The notes: generated by a model from the letters alone, not told the origin. A stretch of DNA of 64,000 bases from Candidatus Saccharimonadota bacterium (GCA_017613135.1 JAGAEN010000007.1:1-64000), one strand, 5' to 3'; counted from the stretch's first letter, positions 28,668 to 36,842 are shown. Made by a program: numbers and translations.

Positions 28668-29339
28668 ATGAAAAAAATAAACCAAAACCGTTTATTTATT
28701 ATAAATAATGCACTTATTTTCGCACTGACTGCCACTTTTGTTCCTATCACCTTAATTTTTGGTTCCGTAGCGTCTCAAAAAGACGGCGGACCGTTTGCTT
28801 ATTGGCAGCACATTGTTACCTTTACTATTTTAAGTAACATTTTTCTCGGTATTATTGCTTTAATTGCCGCCTGTATTGGATACCATAGGATTAAAACCAA
28901 ACGTCCTTTACCCAAAAAACTTCTCACTTGGTATCTTATCGCTACTACCTCCGGTATGCTAACAGTCCTAACCGTTATTTTCTTTCTCGCGCCTATGCGC
29001 GCCGCCTCTGGCAAAAACTATTTTGATATGTTAATTGGCCCTATGTTTTTCCTACACTTTTTTGACCCCGTACTTGCTGCAATCACCTTCGTCTTTCTAG
29101 CCGGCAAACAAAAAATTACCAAAACAGAATGTCTTCTCTCACTTATACCGCCCATCATTTACGCTATGCCATATATAATTTGTGTCGCTATTTTACACGT
29201 TTGGCCAGATTTTTATGGTCTCACCTTTGGCGGCAAGAATTATTTGCTATTCTTAGTTTGTGCAGTTTTTTGTACGATAGTTTATGGCATTTCGTCCCTT
29301 CTCGCCTATTGTCATAATCGCCAAACTGCGCTAAAATAA
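28668..29339 (+). CDS. Six-helix membrane protein, possibly Pr6Pr-like
   Basis: A 223-residue protein with about six hydrophobic helices. The pattern HIVTFTILSNIFLGIIAL, then LTWYLIATTSGMLTVLTVIFF and FFLHFFDPVLAAITFVFL, resembles the Pr6Pr family of unknown function. A start at 28668 is preferred over 28650: TGT TATCAT ends 6 nt before it, and the upstream codons overlap the methyltransferase stop. Function unknown. Confidence 0.6.
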   Translation: MKKINQNRLFIINNALIFALTATFVPITLIFGSVASQKDGGPFAYWQHIVTFTILSNIFLGIIALIAACIGYHRIKTKRPLPKKLLTWYLIATTSGMLTVLTVIFFLAPMRAASGKNYFDMLIGPMFFLHFFDPVLAAITFVFLAGKQKITKTECLLSLIPPIIYAMPYIICVAILHVWPDFYGLTFGGKNYLLFLVCAVFCTIVYGISSLLAYCHNRQTALK

Positions 29340-29349
29340 TTACCAAGAC

Positions 29350-29439
29350 GGAAAGGTGGCCGAGCGGTTTAAGGCGCACGCTTGGAAAGCGTGTAAAGGG
29401 GCAACTCTTTCGCAGGTTCAAATCCTGTCCTTTCCGCCA
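29350..29439 (+). tRNA. tRNA-Ser (GGA)
   Basis: A class II tRNA. The acceptor GGAAAGG pairs with CCTTTCC. The anticodon arm CACGC-TTGGAAA-GCGTG carries GGA. A long variable arm and T-loop TTCAAAT are present. CCA is encoded (29437-29439). It lies 10 nt downstream of the membrane protein gene and just upstream of the ABC pair. Confidence 0.95.
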
Positions 29440-29453
29440 CTTAGGAAAAATTT

Positions 29454-30224
29454 ATGAGCGAAAACATTATCGAATTAAAAAAACTAACTAAGCGCTACGG
29501 TTACGGCGATACCGAATCATTCGCCTTGAAAGATTTCGATCTTACTATTAAGCGTGGCGAATTTATTATGATTATGGGTCCTTCCGGTTGCGGCAAGACC
29601 ACATTATTAAACATTATCGGCTTGTTGGACCGCGCCACTAGCGGTGAATACTCCCTAAATGGCGAAAATGTTGCCGGCATTTCATCACGTCGCAAAGCCC
29701 GTCTTCGCGCCAAGAAAATCGGCTTCATCTTTCAAAATTTTAATCTCATTCAAGATTTGTCCGTGCTTGAAAATGTCGCACTTCCACTTGTTTATGTCAA
29801 TCAGCCCCGCACTGTCCGTTTAAAGAACGCCTCCGATGCCCTTAGTCGTTTCCATCTTCAAGAAAAAGAATACTACCTTCCTTCCCAACTCTCTGGCGGT
29901 CAGCAACAGCGTGCCGCGATTGCTCGCGCCATCGTCAGCGACCCGGAAATCATTCTTGCCGACGAGCCGACTGGTAATCTCGATTCCCGCGCCTCCACGG
30001 CCGTAATGGAAGAACTAAAATCCATTCACGCCGAGGGTAATACTATTATTATGGTGACTCACAACCCTGCTCTCACAGTTTATGCCACGCGCGTGATTAA
30101 TATGTTAGACGGCCAAATCGACACCGATATTAAGACCGTTTCCGACCAAAACCTACCTCAAAAAATTGAAGTCAAACGTGGCAAACGCCGTAAACGCAAA
30201 TTATCTAACCGGAGGAAAAAATAA
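29454..30224 (+). CDS. ABC transporter ATPase (MacB/LolD type)
   Basis: A 256-residue ATPase with Walker A GPSGCGKTTLLN, the LolD/MacB-type FIFQNFNLIQDLSVLENVALPL, signature LSGGQQQRAAIARAI, Walker B IILADEPTGNLD and switch VTHNP. A basic C-terminal tail of about 30 residues is unusual. It is coupled to the permease by a 1-nt overlap; AGGAGG within its last codons serves as the permease Shine-Dalgarno. Confidence 0.9.
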   Translation: MSENIIELKKLTKRYGYGDTESFALKDFDLTIKRGEFIMIMGPSGCGKTTLLNIIGLLDRATSGEYSLNGENVAGISSRRKARLRAKKIGFIFQNFNLIQDLSVLENVALPLVYVNQPRTVRLKNASDALSRFHLQEKEYYLPSQLSGGQQQRAAIARAIVSDPEIILADEPTGNLDSRASTAVMEELKSIHAEGNTIIMVTHNPALTVYATRVINMLDGQIDTDIKTVSDQNLPQKIEVKRGKRRKRKLSNRRKK

Positions 30225-31453
30225 TGGCCTCACTTTTTCGTACTCATTTTAGGTTGGCTTGTACTTCCATCAAAGAAAATCGTACTCGCTCATTCCTTAC
30301 TTGTCTTGGTATTGCTATTGGTATTGCCAGCATCATTTTGATTCTTTCACTCACCGGCAGCGTTTCTAATCTTATTAGTAGAGAAGTCGCTGATGTTGGC
30401 TCCGATCTAATTGTCGTCCGTCCAAGCACCACCAAAGATTCTGTTACTACCATTATTGAAGAACTTACTTCTTCAAATTCTTTTGAAAAAAGTAACCTCG
30501 CCTTATCTGACGTTAATTCCATCCAGAAAATTGAAGAAGTTAAAGCTGTTGCACCTATCGCTGTAGCTCATGGCACTATCACTAACGAAGACAATACGGT
30601 TGCTTCCGCCATTATTCTCGGCACCAACCCAGATCTTAATGTCATCGAGCCGCTCGCTCTTCGCTATGGCACCTTCCTTACTGATAAAAACAAAGATAAC
30701 GCCGTTGTCATCGGCCAGATGCTTTCACTTCTTCTTTATAATACTTCTAACCCCGTCGGTCGCACGCTCAAATATCACGGCAAGACCTTTATGATCATAG
30801 GCGTTCTTGAGGAAATCAAAGACACTATCAACTTTAATAATGTGGATTACAACAATGCTCTCATTATGGACGCCAATCTCCTTGAGGAGTTGATGGGGTC
30901 GCTTCAGGTTCAACAAATTAATGTACGAGTTTCTAACACTGATAGTCTAGGTCCTGTAGCCGAAGCCATCACCGCCACTCTCACCGAAAGCAAAATGGGT
31001 GATACTAATTTCACCGTCGCTTATGGCAGCGACATCACTCATCCAGCCAGCGCAATGTTAAATATCATTTCCGGCATGCTTGCCATCGTCGCCGGCATTT
31101 CCCTAGTGGTCGGCGGTATCGGCGTAATGAACATTATGCTAGTTTCCGTCGCCGAGCGCACCCATGAAATTGGCATCAGAAAAGCCGTCGGCGCTTCGTT
31201 TGGCAATATTTTGACTCAGTTTATGTTTGAAGCTTTAATTCTATCAATACTCGGCGGTTTCTTAGGTGTCGTACTAGGCTATATTCTTGCCCTATTTGTT
31301 TCAGTTATTACCCCATTCACTCCGTATATTAGTTGGCAAATCCTTCTCACCACTCTTTGCACTACTGTCGCTGTTGGTATCATCTTTGGTATTTACCCAG
31401 CCCTTAAGGCCGCCAATAAGAATCCAATAGAATCATTGAAGCACTACCGCTAA
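30224..31453 (+). CDS. MacB-like ABC permease
   Basis: A 409-residue permease. It has one N-terminal membrane helix (about 20-42), an extracytoplasmic MacB-core domain, and three C-terminal helices starting at VVGGIGVMNIMLVSVAERTHEIGIRKAVGA, the family hallmark, and ending with IYPALKAANKNPIESLKH. Such proteins act as mechanotransmitters exporting peptides or lipoproteins rather than as classic channels. It pairs with the ATPase just upstream. Confidence 0.9.
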   Translation: MASLFRTHFRLACTSIKENRTRSFLTCLGIAIGIASIILILSLTGSVSNLISREVADVGSDLIVVRPSTTKDSVTTIIEELTSSNSFEKSNLALSDVNSIQKIEEVKAVAPIAVAHGTITNEDNTVASAIILGTNPDLNVIEPLALRYGTFLTDKNKDNAVVIGQMLSLLLYNTSNPVGRTLKYHGKTFMIIGVLEEIKDTINFNNVDYNNALIMDANLLEELMGSLQVQQINVRVSNTDSLGPVAEAITATLTESKMGDTNFTVAYGSDITHPASAMLNIISGMLAIVAGISLVVGGIGVMNIMLVSVAERTHEIGIRKAVGASFGNILTQFMFEALILSILGGFLGVVLGYILALFVSVITPFTPYISWQILLTTLCTTVAVGIIFGIYPALKAANKNPIESLKHYR

Positions 31454-31486
31454 ATCACAAACCCTACCCGTGCTATAATAATATAT

Positions 31487-32728
31487 ATGAAAAAACTATT
31501 AGAAAAACTTCCTTTTTATAACCAATTAGTTTTACCTTATCATTTTGCGCAAGGTATCACCGCTGAGCTAAAATATCACTCCCCTGCGAAACATCTTCGC
31601 GTGATTGGTGTGACCGGTACCAACGGCAAGACCACCACCTGTTTTATGATTTGGAATATGCTAAATGCCGCGGGCTATAAGACCGGCCTAATGACGACCG
31701 TTGCCTATGGTGTTGATAAACTAAAACCCGAACTCGGCCATATGACCACGGTCGATGCGATGACCTTGAACCGCCGTATCGCCGAGATTAAAAATCAGGG
31801 TGCCGAGTTTCTTGTGCTCGAAGTCACCTCACACGCTCTTGCCGAATTTAGGACCCTTGGTATTCCCTTTGAAATCGCAGTATTTACCAATCTCACTCAC
31901 GATCATCTAGATTATCATAAAACCATAGAAAAGTATCGTGCAGCCAAAGGCAAATTATTCAAAAAGGCCAAATTTAGCATCTTAAATGCTGATGACCCCA
32001 CCACCAAATACTACAAAAATCTTTCCCATAAATATATCACATATGGTATAAAAAATGGCGAAAAACGCGCTACAGACATTAAACTCGGCGTTTCCGGCGT
32101 AAAATATTCACTAGGCGATATAAACATCAGTACCAAAATCCCCGGCGAGTTTAATGTCTACAATTCCCTTGCCGCCGCCCTAGTTGGTCAAAAACTTGGC
32201 CTTAAAAACGAAGAAATAGAAAAAGGTATCAGTAACCTTACTGAAGTCGAAGGTCGGATGAATGTGATTGACGAGGGTCAGCCATTCACCGTTATTGTTG
32301 ATTACGCCCACGCCCCAGACGCTTTGGAAAAGGTTTTTGCCTCCGTAAAAGGTCATAAAGGTAGAATTATTTCCGTCCACGGCGGCGCCGGTCGTCGCGA
32401 CCCTTCTACCCGCCCCATCCGCGGTGAAATCTTAGCCAAAAACTCTGACCTTGTCATTATCACCGAAGACGATTCCCGTGACGAAGATCCTGAAATCATC
32501 GCTCAAGGCTTCATCGACGGTGCTGTAAAAGCCAGTAAAACTCTCGGTAAAGACCTAATTAAAGAATTAGACCGCAAAAAAGCCATTGAACTAGCCCTAA
32601 AATCCGCCAAGCCTGGTGACCTAGTTTTGATTCTAGGCAAAGGCCACGAAAAAACCATTCTGCGCGCCGATGGTCCTCACGATTTTGAAGATATCAAAGT
32701 TGCAAAAAATGTATTAAAATCACTTTAA
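31487..32728 (+). CDS. murE: UDP-N-acetylmuramyl-tripeptide synthetase (MurE type)
   Basis: A 413-residue Mur ligase with P-loop VTGTNGKTTT, LEVTSHALAEFRTLG, FTNLTHDHLDYHKTIEKYRAAKGKLF, EVEGRMNVID and the C-terminal GKGHEKTI. It adds the third amino acid of the peptidoglycan stem peptide. The N-terminal UDP-binding domain is short. The substrate-selecting region reads TEDDSRDEDP where meso-DAP enzymes have DNPR, so the amino acid (Lys, Orn or DAP) cannot be assigned. TGC TATAAT ends 7 nt before the ATG. It is convergent with a degenerate paralogue 4 nt downstream. Confidence 0.9.
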   Translation: MKKLLEKLPFYNQLVLPYHFAQGITAELKYHSPAKHLRVIGVTGTNGKTTTCFMIWNMLNAAGYKTGLMTTVAYGVDKLKPELGHMTTVDAMTLNRRIAEIKNQGAEFLVLEVTSHALAEFRTLGIPFEIAVFTNLTHDHLDYHKTIEKYRAAKGKLFKKAKFSILNADDPTTKYYKNLSHKYITYGIKNGEKRATDIKLGVSGVKYSLGDINISTKIPGEFNVYNSLAAALVGQKLGLKNEEIEKGISNLTEVEGRMNVIDEGQPFTVIVDYAHAPDALEKVFASVKGHKGRIISVHGGAGRRDPSTRPIRGEILAKNSDLVIITEDDSRDEDPEIIAQGFIDGAVKASKTLGKDLIKELDRKKAIELALKSAKPGDLVLILGKGHEKTILRADGPHDFEDIKVAKNVLKSL

Positions 32729-32732
32729 TAAT

Positions 32733-33479
32733 CTATTCAGGCTGGTATTCCGCAATACCATCAATAATCGTATCGGTCGGCATATTCATTGCCCTGGCAA
32801 TCGCCACCGCACAAGCCATATAAGACACCACCGTTTCTCCTGGCACAAAAGTCGCCACTGACACGATTTCTGATTTAATTGACAAAGTCGCTTCCGTTCC
32901 CTTCGGGTATAATTTGGAATTCAAAATTTTCACGTCTGTGCCAGTTAGTCCATAGTCAAGTGTTGATTTAGCACCCTTAAACCCAGCAAAAGTTTCAAAA
33001 TTTGCATCATCGTGATTCATCACCACAATTTCCGGCTTCATATCAAACAGAGTTTTCTCATCTTCCAAATATTCCTCCGCTGTCATATCCTTGAGAGATG
33101 AAGTTACGAAATTTGTTATTGCTGCCACGTGTACCGGCAACCCATAAAACACGTTATCTCTCAAAGTCTCCGCCGGTACCGTTACAATCACCACGTTTGC
33201 GCCCGCCTTCCACGCGTCTGACAAAAATTTATGAAGCATCCCTAATTTAAAAGGTTGGTCCGACGCTAGCACTGCCACTTGTTCCCCAGAAGCTCTCAAA
33301 ATCTCGTGCACAAAATGTGCCACTGTCACCTTACCAGTCGTCCCGGTAATCGCAATTAATTTCATATCCTTCATCGGATTGCCGTAATACGACTTCAAAA
33401 TCCCGGCCTTTAATTTCTGCCCCCGCGCTTTTAACCCACCTTTTTTGTTTTTACTCTGTGATTTCTCGCGCTTTTCCAT
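32733..33479 (-). CDS. Degenerate Mur-ligase paralogue lacking catalytic motifs
   Basis: A 248-residue protein similar to the N-terminal and central parts of MurE. The P-loop survives as ITGTTGKVTV, but the region equivalent to LEVTSHAL reads VTVPAETL and the segment equivalent to DHLDYH reads SSLKDM. The C-terminal ligase domain is missing. Ligase activity is therefore unlikely. The frame is intact, with a leaderless promoter (TGA TAAAAT, 6-nt gap), so it is an expressed gene rather than a decaying pseudogene. It might bind MurE or nucleotide precursors (inference). The N-terminus is very basic. Confidence 0.65.
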   Translation of the reverse strand: MEKREKSQSKNKKGGLKARGQKLKAGILKSYYGNPMKDMKLIAITGTTGKVTVAHFVHEILRASGEQVAVLASDQPFKLGMLHKFLSDAWKAGANVVIVTVPAETLRDNVFYGLPVHVAAITNFVTSSLKDMTAEEYLEDEKTLFDMKPEIVVMNHDDANFETFAGFKGAKSTLDYGLTGTDVKILNSKLYPKGTEATLSIKSEIVSVATFVPGETVVSYMACAVAIARAMNMPTDTIIDGIAEYQPE

Positions 33480-33526
33480 ACCTTAATTTTATCACCTTTC
33501 TTTTAAAATCAAAAACACTACCGTAA

Positions 33527-34522
33527 TCATTCTAGTAATTTACACACTAAACTTACAATTAAATCTTTTTCCTTCGGCTCACTTTCTGCAATTAAAAGTG
33601 CCAGAGCCGTCAGCGCTCGGTCCGAAATCTTGGTTTCTCCATTTGCCGCCAGATGATAATTATTCATCGTGAGAAACAGCACAAATAAAAGCGCCCCAAT
33701 CCTTTTATTCCCATCATAAAACGGGTGGTCTTTAATTACAAAATATAGTAGATGCGCCGCTTTCTCCGGCACGGAACGGTACAATTCTTCCCCGTCAAAA
33801 CTCTGAAAAATTGCCGCAATGCTCCCGTCAAATCCCCCACCGCGCTTCTTGCCAAACAAATCCGACCCGTGGACACTCTTTCTAAGCTGGGCCACTGCCT
33901 TGTCGCACATTTCCACGGTTAGTTCCCTGCCCTTTTTAGCGCGATTCATAAACCGAAGATCGATTCGCCCATCATCATACTCCGCCAAAGTCTTAAAACT
34001 TCCCGCATATCGCGAAATCACTTCGAGCACCCCATTTGCTTCCCCTGCATCTAGTTCTAGTCGTGCTGTTAGGCGTCGTACAATCCCCATCATTTCTTCC
34101 ACGTCGTGTAGTTTCCGAATTTCCTTCTTTTCCGCCAAAGTTTCCAGTCTCTTTTGGTTTACCGCTACGCCTGAAACTAAATATTTTCTAAGCACCGACG
34201 TCGCCCACACCCTAAACTGCGTCGCCTTTTTCGAATTCACCCGATACCCCACCGAAATAATCGCATCGAGATTATACATTTTGACCTGATAAGTTTTTCC
34301 ATCCGGTCCAGTATGTGCATTTTTTGCACATACTCGTTTTTCATCGAGCTCGCCATCTTTAAAAATATTATTCAGGTGCCTAGTTATCACCGTTCTGTCT
34401 ACGCCAAACAAATCCGTGATTTGTGCCTGTGTTGCCCAAATCGTCTCTCCCTCAGTATCAACATCAAAAACTACTTCCCCCCTTAACCCTTCATAAATCT
34501 CAATTCGTTTCTCACCTTCCAT
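33527..34522 (-). CDS. RhuM-type N-domain fused to a Fic/Doc domain
   Basis: A 331-residue protein. Residues about 1-130 match the RhuM family (TIWATQAQITDLFGVDRTVITRHLNNIF, VKMYNLDAIISVGYRVNSKKATQFRVWAT), a winged-helix-like region common in mobile and virulence loci. The C-terminal part has the Fic active-site loop DHPFYDGNKRIGALLF with catalytic His. Fic proteins move AMP or phosphate-type groups onto target proteins. No antitoxin gene is adjacent, and no inhibitory (S/T)xxxE(G/N) helix was identified by eye. It may be a mobile accessory gene. Confidence 0.85.
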   Translation of the reverse strand: MEGEKRIEIYEGLRGEVVFDVDTEGETIWATQAQITDLFGVDRTVITRHLNNIFKDGELDEKRVCAKNAHTGPDGKTYQVKMYNLDAIISVGYRVNSKKATQFRVWATSVLRKYLVSGVAVNQKRLETLAEKKEIRKLHDVEEMMGIVRRLTARLELDAGEANGVLEVISRYAGSFKTLAEYDDGRIDLRFMNRAKKGRELTVEMCDKAVAQLRKSVHGSDLFGKKRGGGFDGSIAAIFQSFDGEELYRSVPEKAAHLLYFVIKDHPFYDGNKRIGALLFVLFLTMNNYHLAANGETKISDRALTALALLIAESEPKEKDLIVSLVCKLLE

Positions 34523-34531
34523 CTTAAATTC

Positions 34532-34551
34532 ATTATAACATATGGTATAAT
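34532..34551. promoter_or_regulatory. Divergent promoters, RhuM-Fic / CofE-like
   Basis: TGT TATAAT (complement of 34532-34537) ends 9 nt before the RhuM-Fic ATG. TGG TATAAT (34546-34551) ends 7 nt before the CofE-like ATG. Both transcripts should have leaders of 0-3 nt. Confidence 0.7.
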
Positions 34552-34558
34552 TTGGGGT

Positions 34559-35296
34559 ATGAAATTAGAGTTTATCCCAGTTAAAACCCGCATCGTCCAT
34601 CCACCAAAAGATGACATTAAAGACATCATCGACTCTCTCGATGTAAAAGATGGCGACATCATCTTTATCACATCCAAAATTCTCGGTCTCCATCAAGGTC
34701 GCACCGTCAAAATCGGCGAAATACCAAAAGAGGAACTTATCAAAAAAGAAGCCGACCGCTACCTCGCCTTCGAGAATCAAACTGGCGATTTTCACGTCAA
34801 TCTTACTGTTACTCAAAATGTCCTTATCCCTGCCGCCGGTATCGACGAATCTAATGCCAATGGTTACTACGTGATGTGGCCTAAAAAAATCGACCAACTT
34901 TGTCAGGAAATCCGTACCCACCTTATCAAAAAGCATCACCTAAAAAATCTCGGTGTGATTGCTACCGATTCCCACACTACGCCTCTGCGTTGGGGCGTCA
35001 CCGGCATTACTATTGGCCTTGCCGGCGTGGAGTCTCTAAGAGACATCCGCGGTGAGCCAGATTTATTTGGCCGCAATATGCATATTACCAAAGTTAATCT
35101 CATCGACCCTCTCACTAGTATGGCCGTCCTTTTAATGGGCGAATCCAATGAATGCACCCCCATCGTCATTTTGCGGAATTATCACGGTATTCCATTTTCC
35201 GACACCGCTTCAATGGCGGATTTCAAAATTGATCCCGACACCGACCTCTACTCCCCGCTCCTTAATGTTCTTCCGAAAACCACTACCGATTTATGA
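34559..35296 (+). CDS. CofE-like (F420-0:gamma-glutamyl ligase family) protein
   Basis: A 245-residue protein with the CofE pattern: VKDGDIIFITSKILGLHQGRTV, then DSHTTPLRWGVTGITIGLAGVE and the ADLFGR-like PDLFGRNMHI. CofE adds glutamates to coenzyme F420. No other F420 biosynthesis gene is visible here. Related orphan CofE-like genes are frequently annotated in CPR genomes without a known role, so a different amide-forming reaction is possible. It is followed at 12 nt by a DUF6512-like gene with its own leaderless promoter. Confidence 0.75.
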   Translation: MKLEFIPVKTRIVHPPKDDIKDIIDSLDVKDGDIIFITSKILGLHQGRTVKIGEIPKEELIKKEADRYLAFENQTGDFHVNLTVTQNVLIPAAGIDESNANGYYVMWPKKIDQLCQEIRTHLIKKHHLKNLGVIATDSHTTPLRWGVTGITIGLAGVESLRDIRGEPDLFGRNMHITKVNLIDPLTSMAVLLMGESNECTPIVILRNYHGIPFSDTASMADFKIDPDTDLYSPLLNVLPKTTTDL

Positions 35297-35308
35297 TATA
35301 ATCGGCTT

Positions 35309-35878
35309 ATGGATCAAACATTATTTCTCTGGCTCAGCGTTATTGTAATCTTTAGCCTCGGCACCCTCGCCCATTTTCTCTACGACCTAAGCCACGAGAA
35401 CAAAATTCTCGGACTATTTACCGCCGTCAACGAATCCACTTGGGAGCACGTTAAAATTGCCATCACTCCTACTCTTCTCTGGTCACTTATTGATGGCTAT
35501 TTTTATGGTGAAAATCCCAATTATTTTACTGCCAAACTTACTTCCCTTGCTGTACTTGCTTTCTTCATCCCACTTGTTTTTTATTCCTACACTCGCCTTT
35601 CTAAGAAGCCCATTCTTCCTGTCGATATTCTCATCTTTCTTGCCGCCATCATTCTTGCCCAACTAGCCTTCTTCGCTATCATTAATTTACCAGATTTCCC
35701 CTTCATTTCTTCTTATCTATCTGCTATCGGCACCTTCATTTTCTTTGGTGCCTATATGACACTCACTCTAATGCCGCTAAAACAAATTATCTTTAAAGAC
35801 CCCACCAACGGCCAATATGGCTTCCGCGCTCACCGTAATTTCTTCAAACCACTAAAGAAAAACCCCCATAAAAAATAG
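35309..35878 (+). CDS. DUF6512-like membrane protein
   Basis: A 189-residue polytopic protein with about five helices. The loop NKILGLFTAVNESTWEHVK matches the signature I associate with DUF6512, a family of unknown function. TGA TATAAT ends exactly 6 nt before the ATG, overlapping the end of the CofE-like gene. Confidence 0.6.
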   Translation: MDQTLFLWLSVIVIFSLGTLAHFLYDLSHENKILGLFTAVNESTWEHVKIAITPTLLWSLIDGYFYGENPNYFTAKLTSLAVLAFFIPLVFYSYTRLSKKPILPVDILIFLAAIILAQLAFFAIINLPDFPFISSYLSAIGTFIFFGAYMTLTLMPLKQIIFKDPTNGQYGFRAHRNFFKPLKKNPHKK

Positions 35879-35900
35879 CCCAAACTCGGCTACTTCAAAA

Positions 35901-35956
35901 TGGCGGAAGCGAGGGGATTCGATCTGAGCGCGTCAGCGCGAAGAACGAGTCCCTAT
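35901..35956. repeat. 22-bp copy of the tRNA-Ser 3' end plus tandem-GA hairpin
   Basis: Bases 35901-35922 repeat 35981-36002 exactly: tRNA residues 55-76 (T-loop to CCA) of the neighbouring tRNA-Ser. The copy then diverges into a hairpin. GGGATTCG (35915-35922 region) pairs with CGAGTCCC. The interior reads CT-GA-GCGC, loop GTCA, GCGC-GA-AG, so the two GA steps face each other. The right outer arm is thus an inverted copy of the tRNA T-stem. Confidence 0.8.
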
Positions 35957-35983
35957 CTTTTGATGCACGCTCGAAGAGCGTGG

Positions 35984-36070
35984 CGGAAGCGAGGGGATTC
36001 GAACCTCCGAGAGCCTTGCGGCCCTACACGATTTCGAGTCGTGCGCCTTCAACCACTCGGCCACGCTTCC
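35984..36070 (-). tRNA. tRNA-Ser (CGA)
   Basis: A class II tRNA on the minus strand. The acceptor GGAAGCG pairs with CGCTTCC. The anticodon loop CTCGAAA gives CGA. It has a long variable arm and T-loop TTCGAAT. CCA is encoded (complement of 35981-35983). A GAA-loop hairpin (35966-35982 region) follows its 3' end, then the partial tRNA copy. Confidence 0.95.
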
Positions 36071-36121
36071 ATTTCCAATTTTACCACATCTTCCGCTAAA
36101 CCTCAACCCAACCTGTAAACA

Positions 36122-36150
36122 TTGACAAAAAATCATAAGTGTGATATAAT
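36122..36150 (+). promoter_or_regulatory. Consensus -35/-10 promoter
   Basis: TTGACA (36122-36127) and TATAAT (36145-36150) are 17 bp apart with TGA before the -10. The transcript should have a leader of about 60 nt containing a TATCCT...AGGATA hairpin and a strong AGGAGG Shine-Dalgarno. The right half is nearly identical to the promoter at 37284-37312. Confidence 0.8.
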
Positions 36151-36215
36151 TAAAAGAGATATCCTGCGTTTAAGCTCTATAGGATAACGTACTTTTATTT
36201 TAGGAGGATTAAAAA

Positions 36216-36401
36216 ATGGAAACCTGGAAGCATATAGTACAAGTGCTCGTAGTAGTAACCGTCAGTGTTTTAGGAACAGCTCCGTATTTCGTAATCGCAG
36301 AAGGAATTAAGAAAAGACCACTCATTCGCTGCATAATAGTCTTCATCACGTACTTCTCTATGTCTATGTACATTTACCTAGTACGCGACGGCGTACTTTA
36401 A
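36216..36401 (+). CDS. Small two-helix membrane protein
   Basis: A 61-residue hydrophobic protein with two predicted helices separated by a basic loop (EGIKKRPLIR). AGGAGG lies 8 nt before the ATG. I recognise no family. It is first of two small membrane protein genes in one transcript, under a full -35/-10 promoter unlike the leaderless housekeeping genes. Confidence 0.65.
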   Translation: METWKHIVQVLVVVTVSVLGTAPYFVIAEGIKKRPLIRCIIVFITYFSMSMYIYLVRDGVL

Positions 36402-36424
36402 TACTAAAAAGGAGAATAATAACT

Positions 36425-36616
36425 ATGACTACGGAAGAAAAGCTTGCCATCATCGCGGAAATTCTTACCATTTTAGGACTTCTTCTATGTATGATTGTCC
36501 TCGTGTATTTTTCGTTGAAAAGCAAAAACTTAACCTATGCGTTATTAGCAGTCAGCCTGATAAGCTTCGTAATTTCCCTTTGCTTTGATCTTGATATAAG
36601 AATGTCCAAGAAATAA
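36425..36616 (+). CDS. Small two-helix membrane protein
   Basis: A 63-residue protein beginning MTTEEKLAIIAEIL with two hydrophobic segments and a charged tail (DIRMSKK). AAGGAG precedes the ATG, and a rho-independent terminator follows the stop. It is co-transcribed with the 36216 gene. Function unknown. Confidence 0.65.
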   Translation: MTTEEKLAIIAEILTILGLLLCMIVLVYFSLKSKNLTYALLAVSLISFVISLCFDLDIRMSKK

Positions 36617-36628
36617 TTAATCCCCAAG

Positions 36629-36652
36629 CCACTCTTAAATGAGTGGTTTTTT
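36629..36652 (+). terminator. Rho-independent terminator
   Basis: CCACTC-TTAAAT-GAGTGG followed by a run of T, directly after the small membrane protein operon. Confidence 0.85.
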
Positions 36653-36765
36653 ATTTTTATAAAAACCCACACAAATCCCTAAAATATGTTATAATAGTAT
36701 CGTCACTCAAAAAGTGATGCTCATTTAATTTCTAGGTGGATGTTATAAACTAAACATCCACATAT

Positions 36766-36842
36766 GTGCCCGTAGCTCAGTTGGATAGAGCGTCAGCTTG
36801 CGGAGCTGAAGGTCACACGTTCGAATCGTGCCGGGCATACCA
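36766..36842 (+). tRNA. tRNA-Arg (GCG)
   Basis: The cloverleaf is clear. The acceptor GTGCCCG pairs with CGGGCAT (one G-T). D-arm GCTCAGTTGGATAGAGC is present. The anticodon loop TTGCGGA gives GCG, and the T-loop is TTCGAAT. CCA is encoded (36840-36842). A TGT TATAAT promoter lies about 70 nt upstream, and two small hairpins (TCACT/AGTGA and GTGGATGTT/AACATCCAC) occupy the leader. Confidence 0.93.

Noticed and set aside
34310-34334. 10-bp inverted repeat AGTATGTGCA/TGCACATACT in the RhuM-Fic gene
   Set aside because: It encodes CAKNAHT, a normal part of RhuM proteins, with no sign of insertion. Probably coincidence.
35901-36002. Attachment-site interpretation of the 22-bp tRNA-Ser repeat
   Set aside because: Only 58 bp lie between the copies and no integrase is nearby, so an integrated island is not supported. 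Kept as a repeat of unknown origin.
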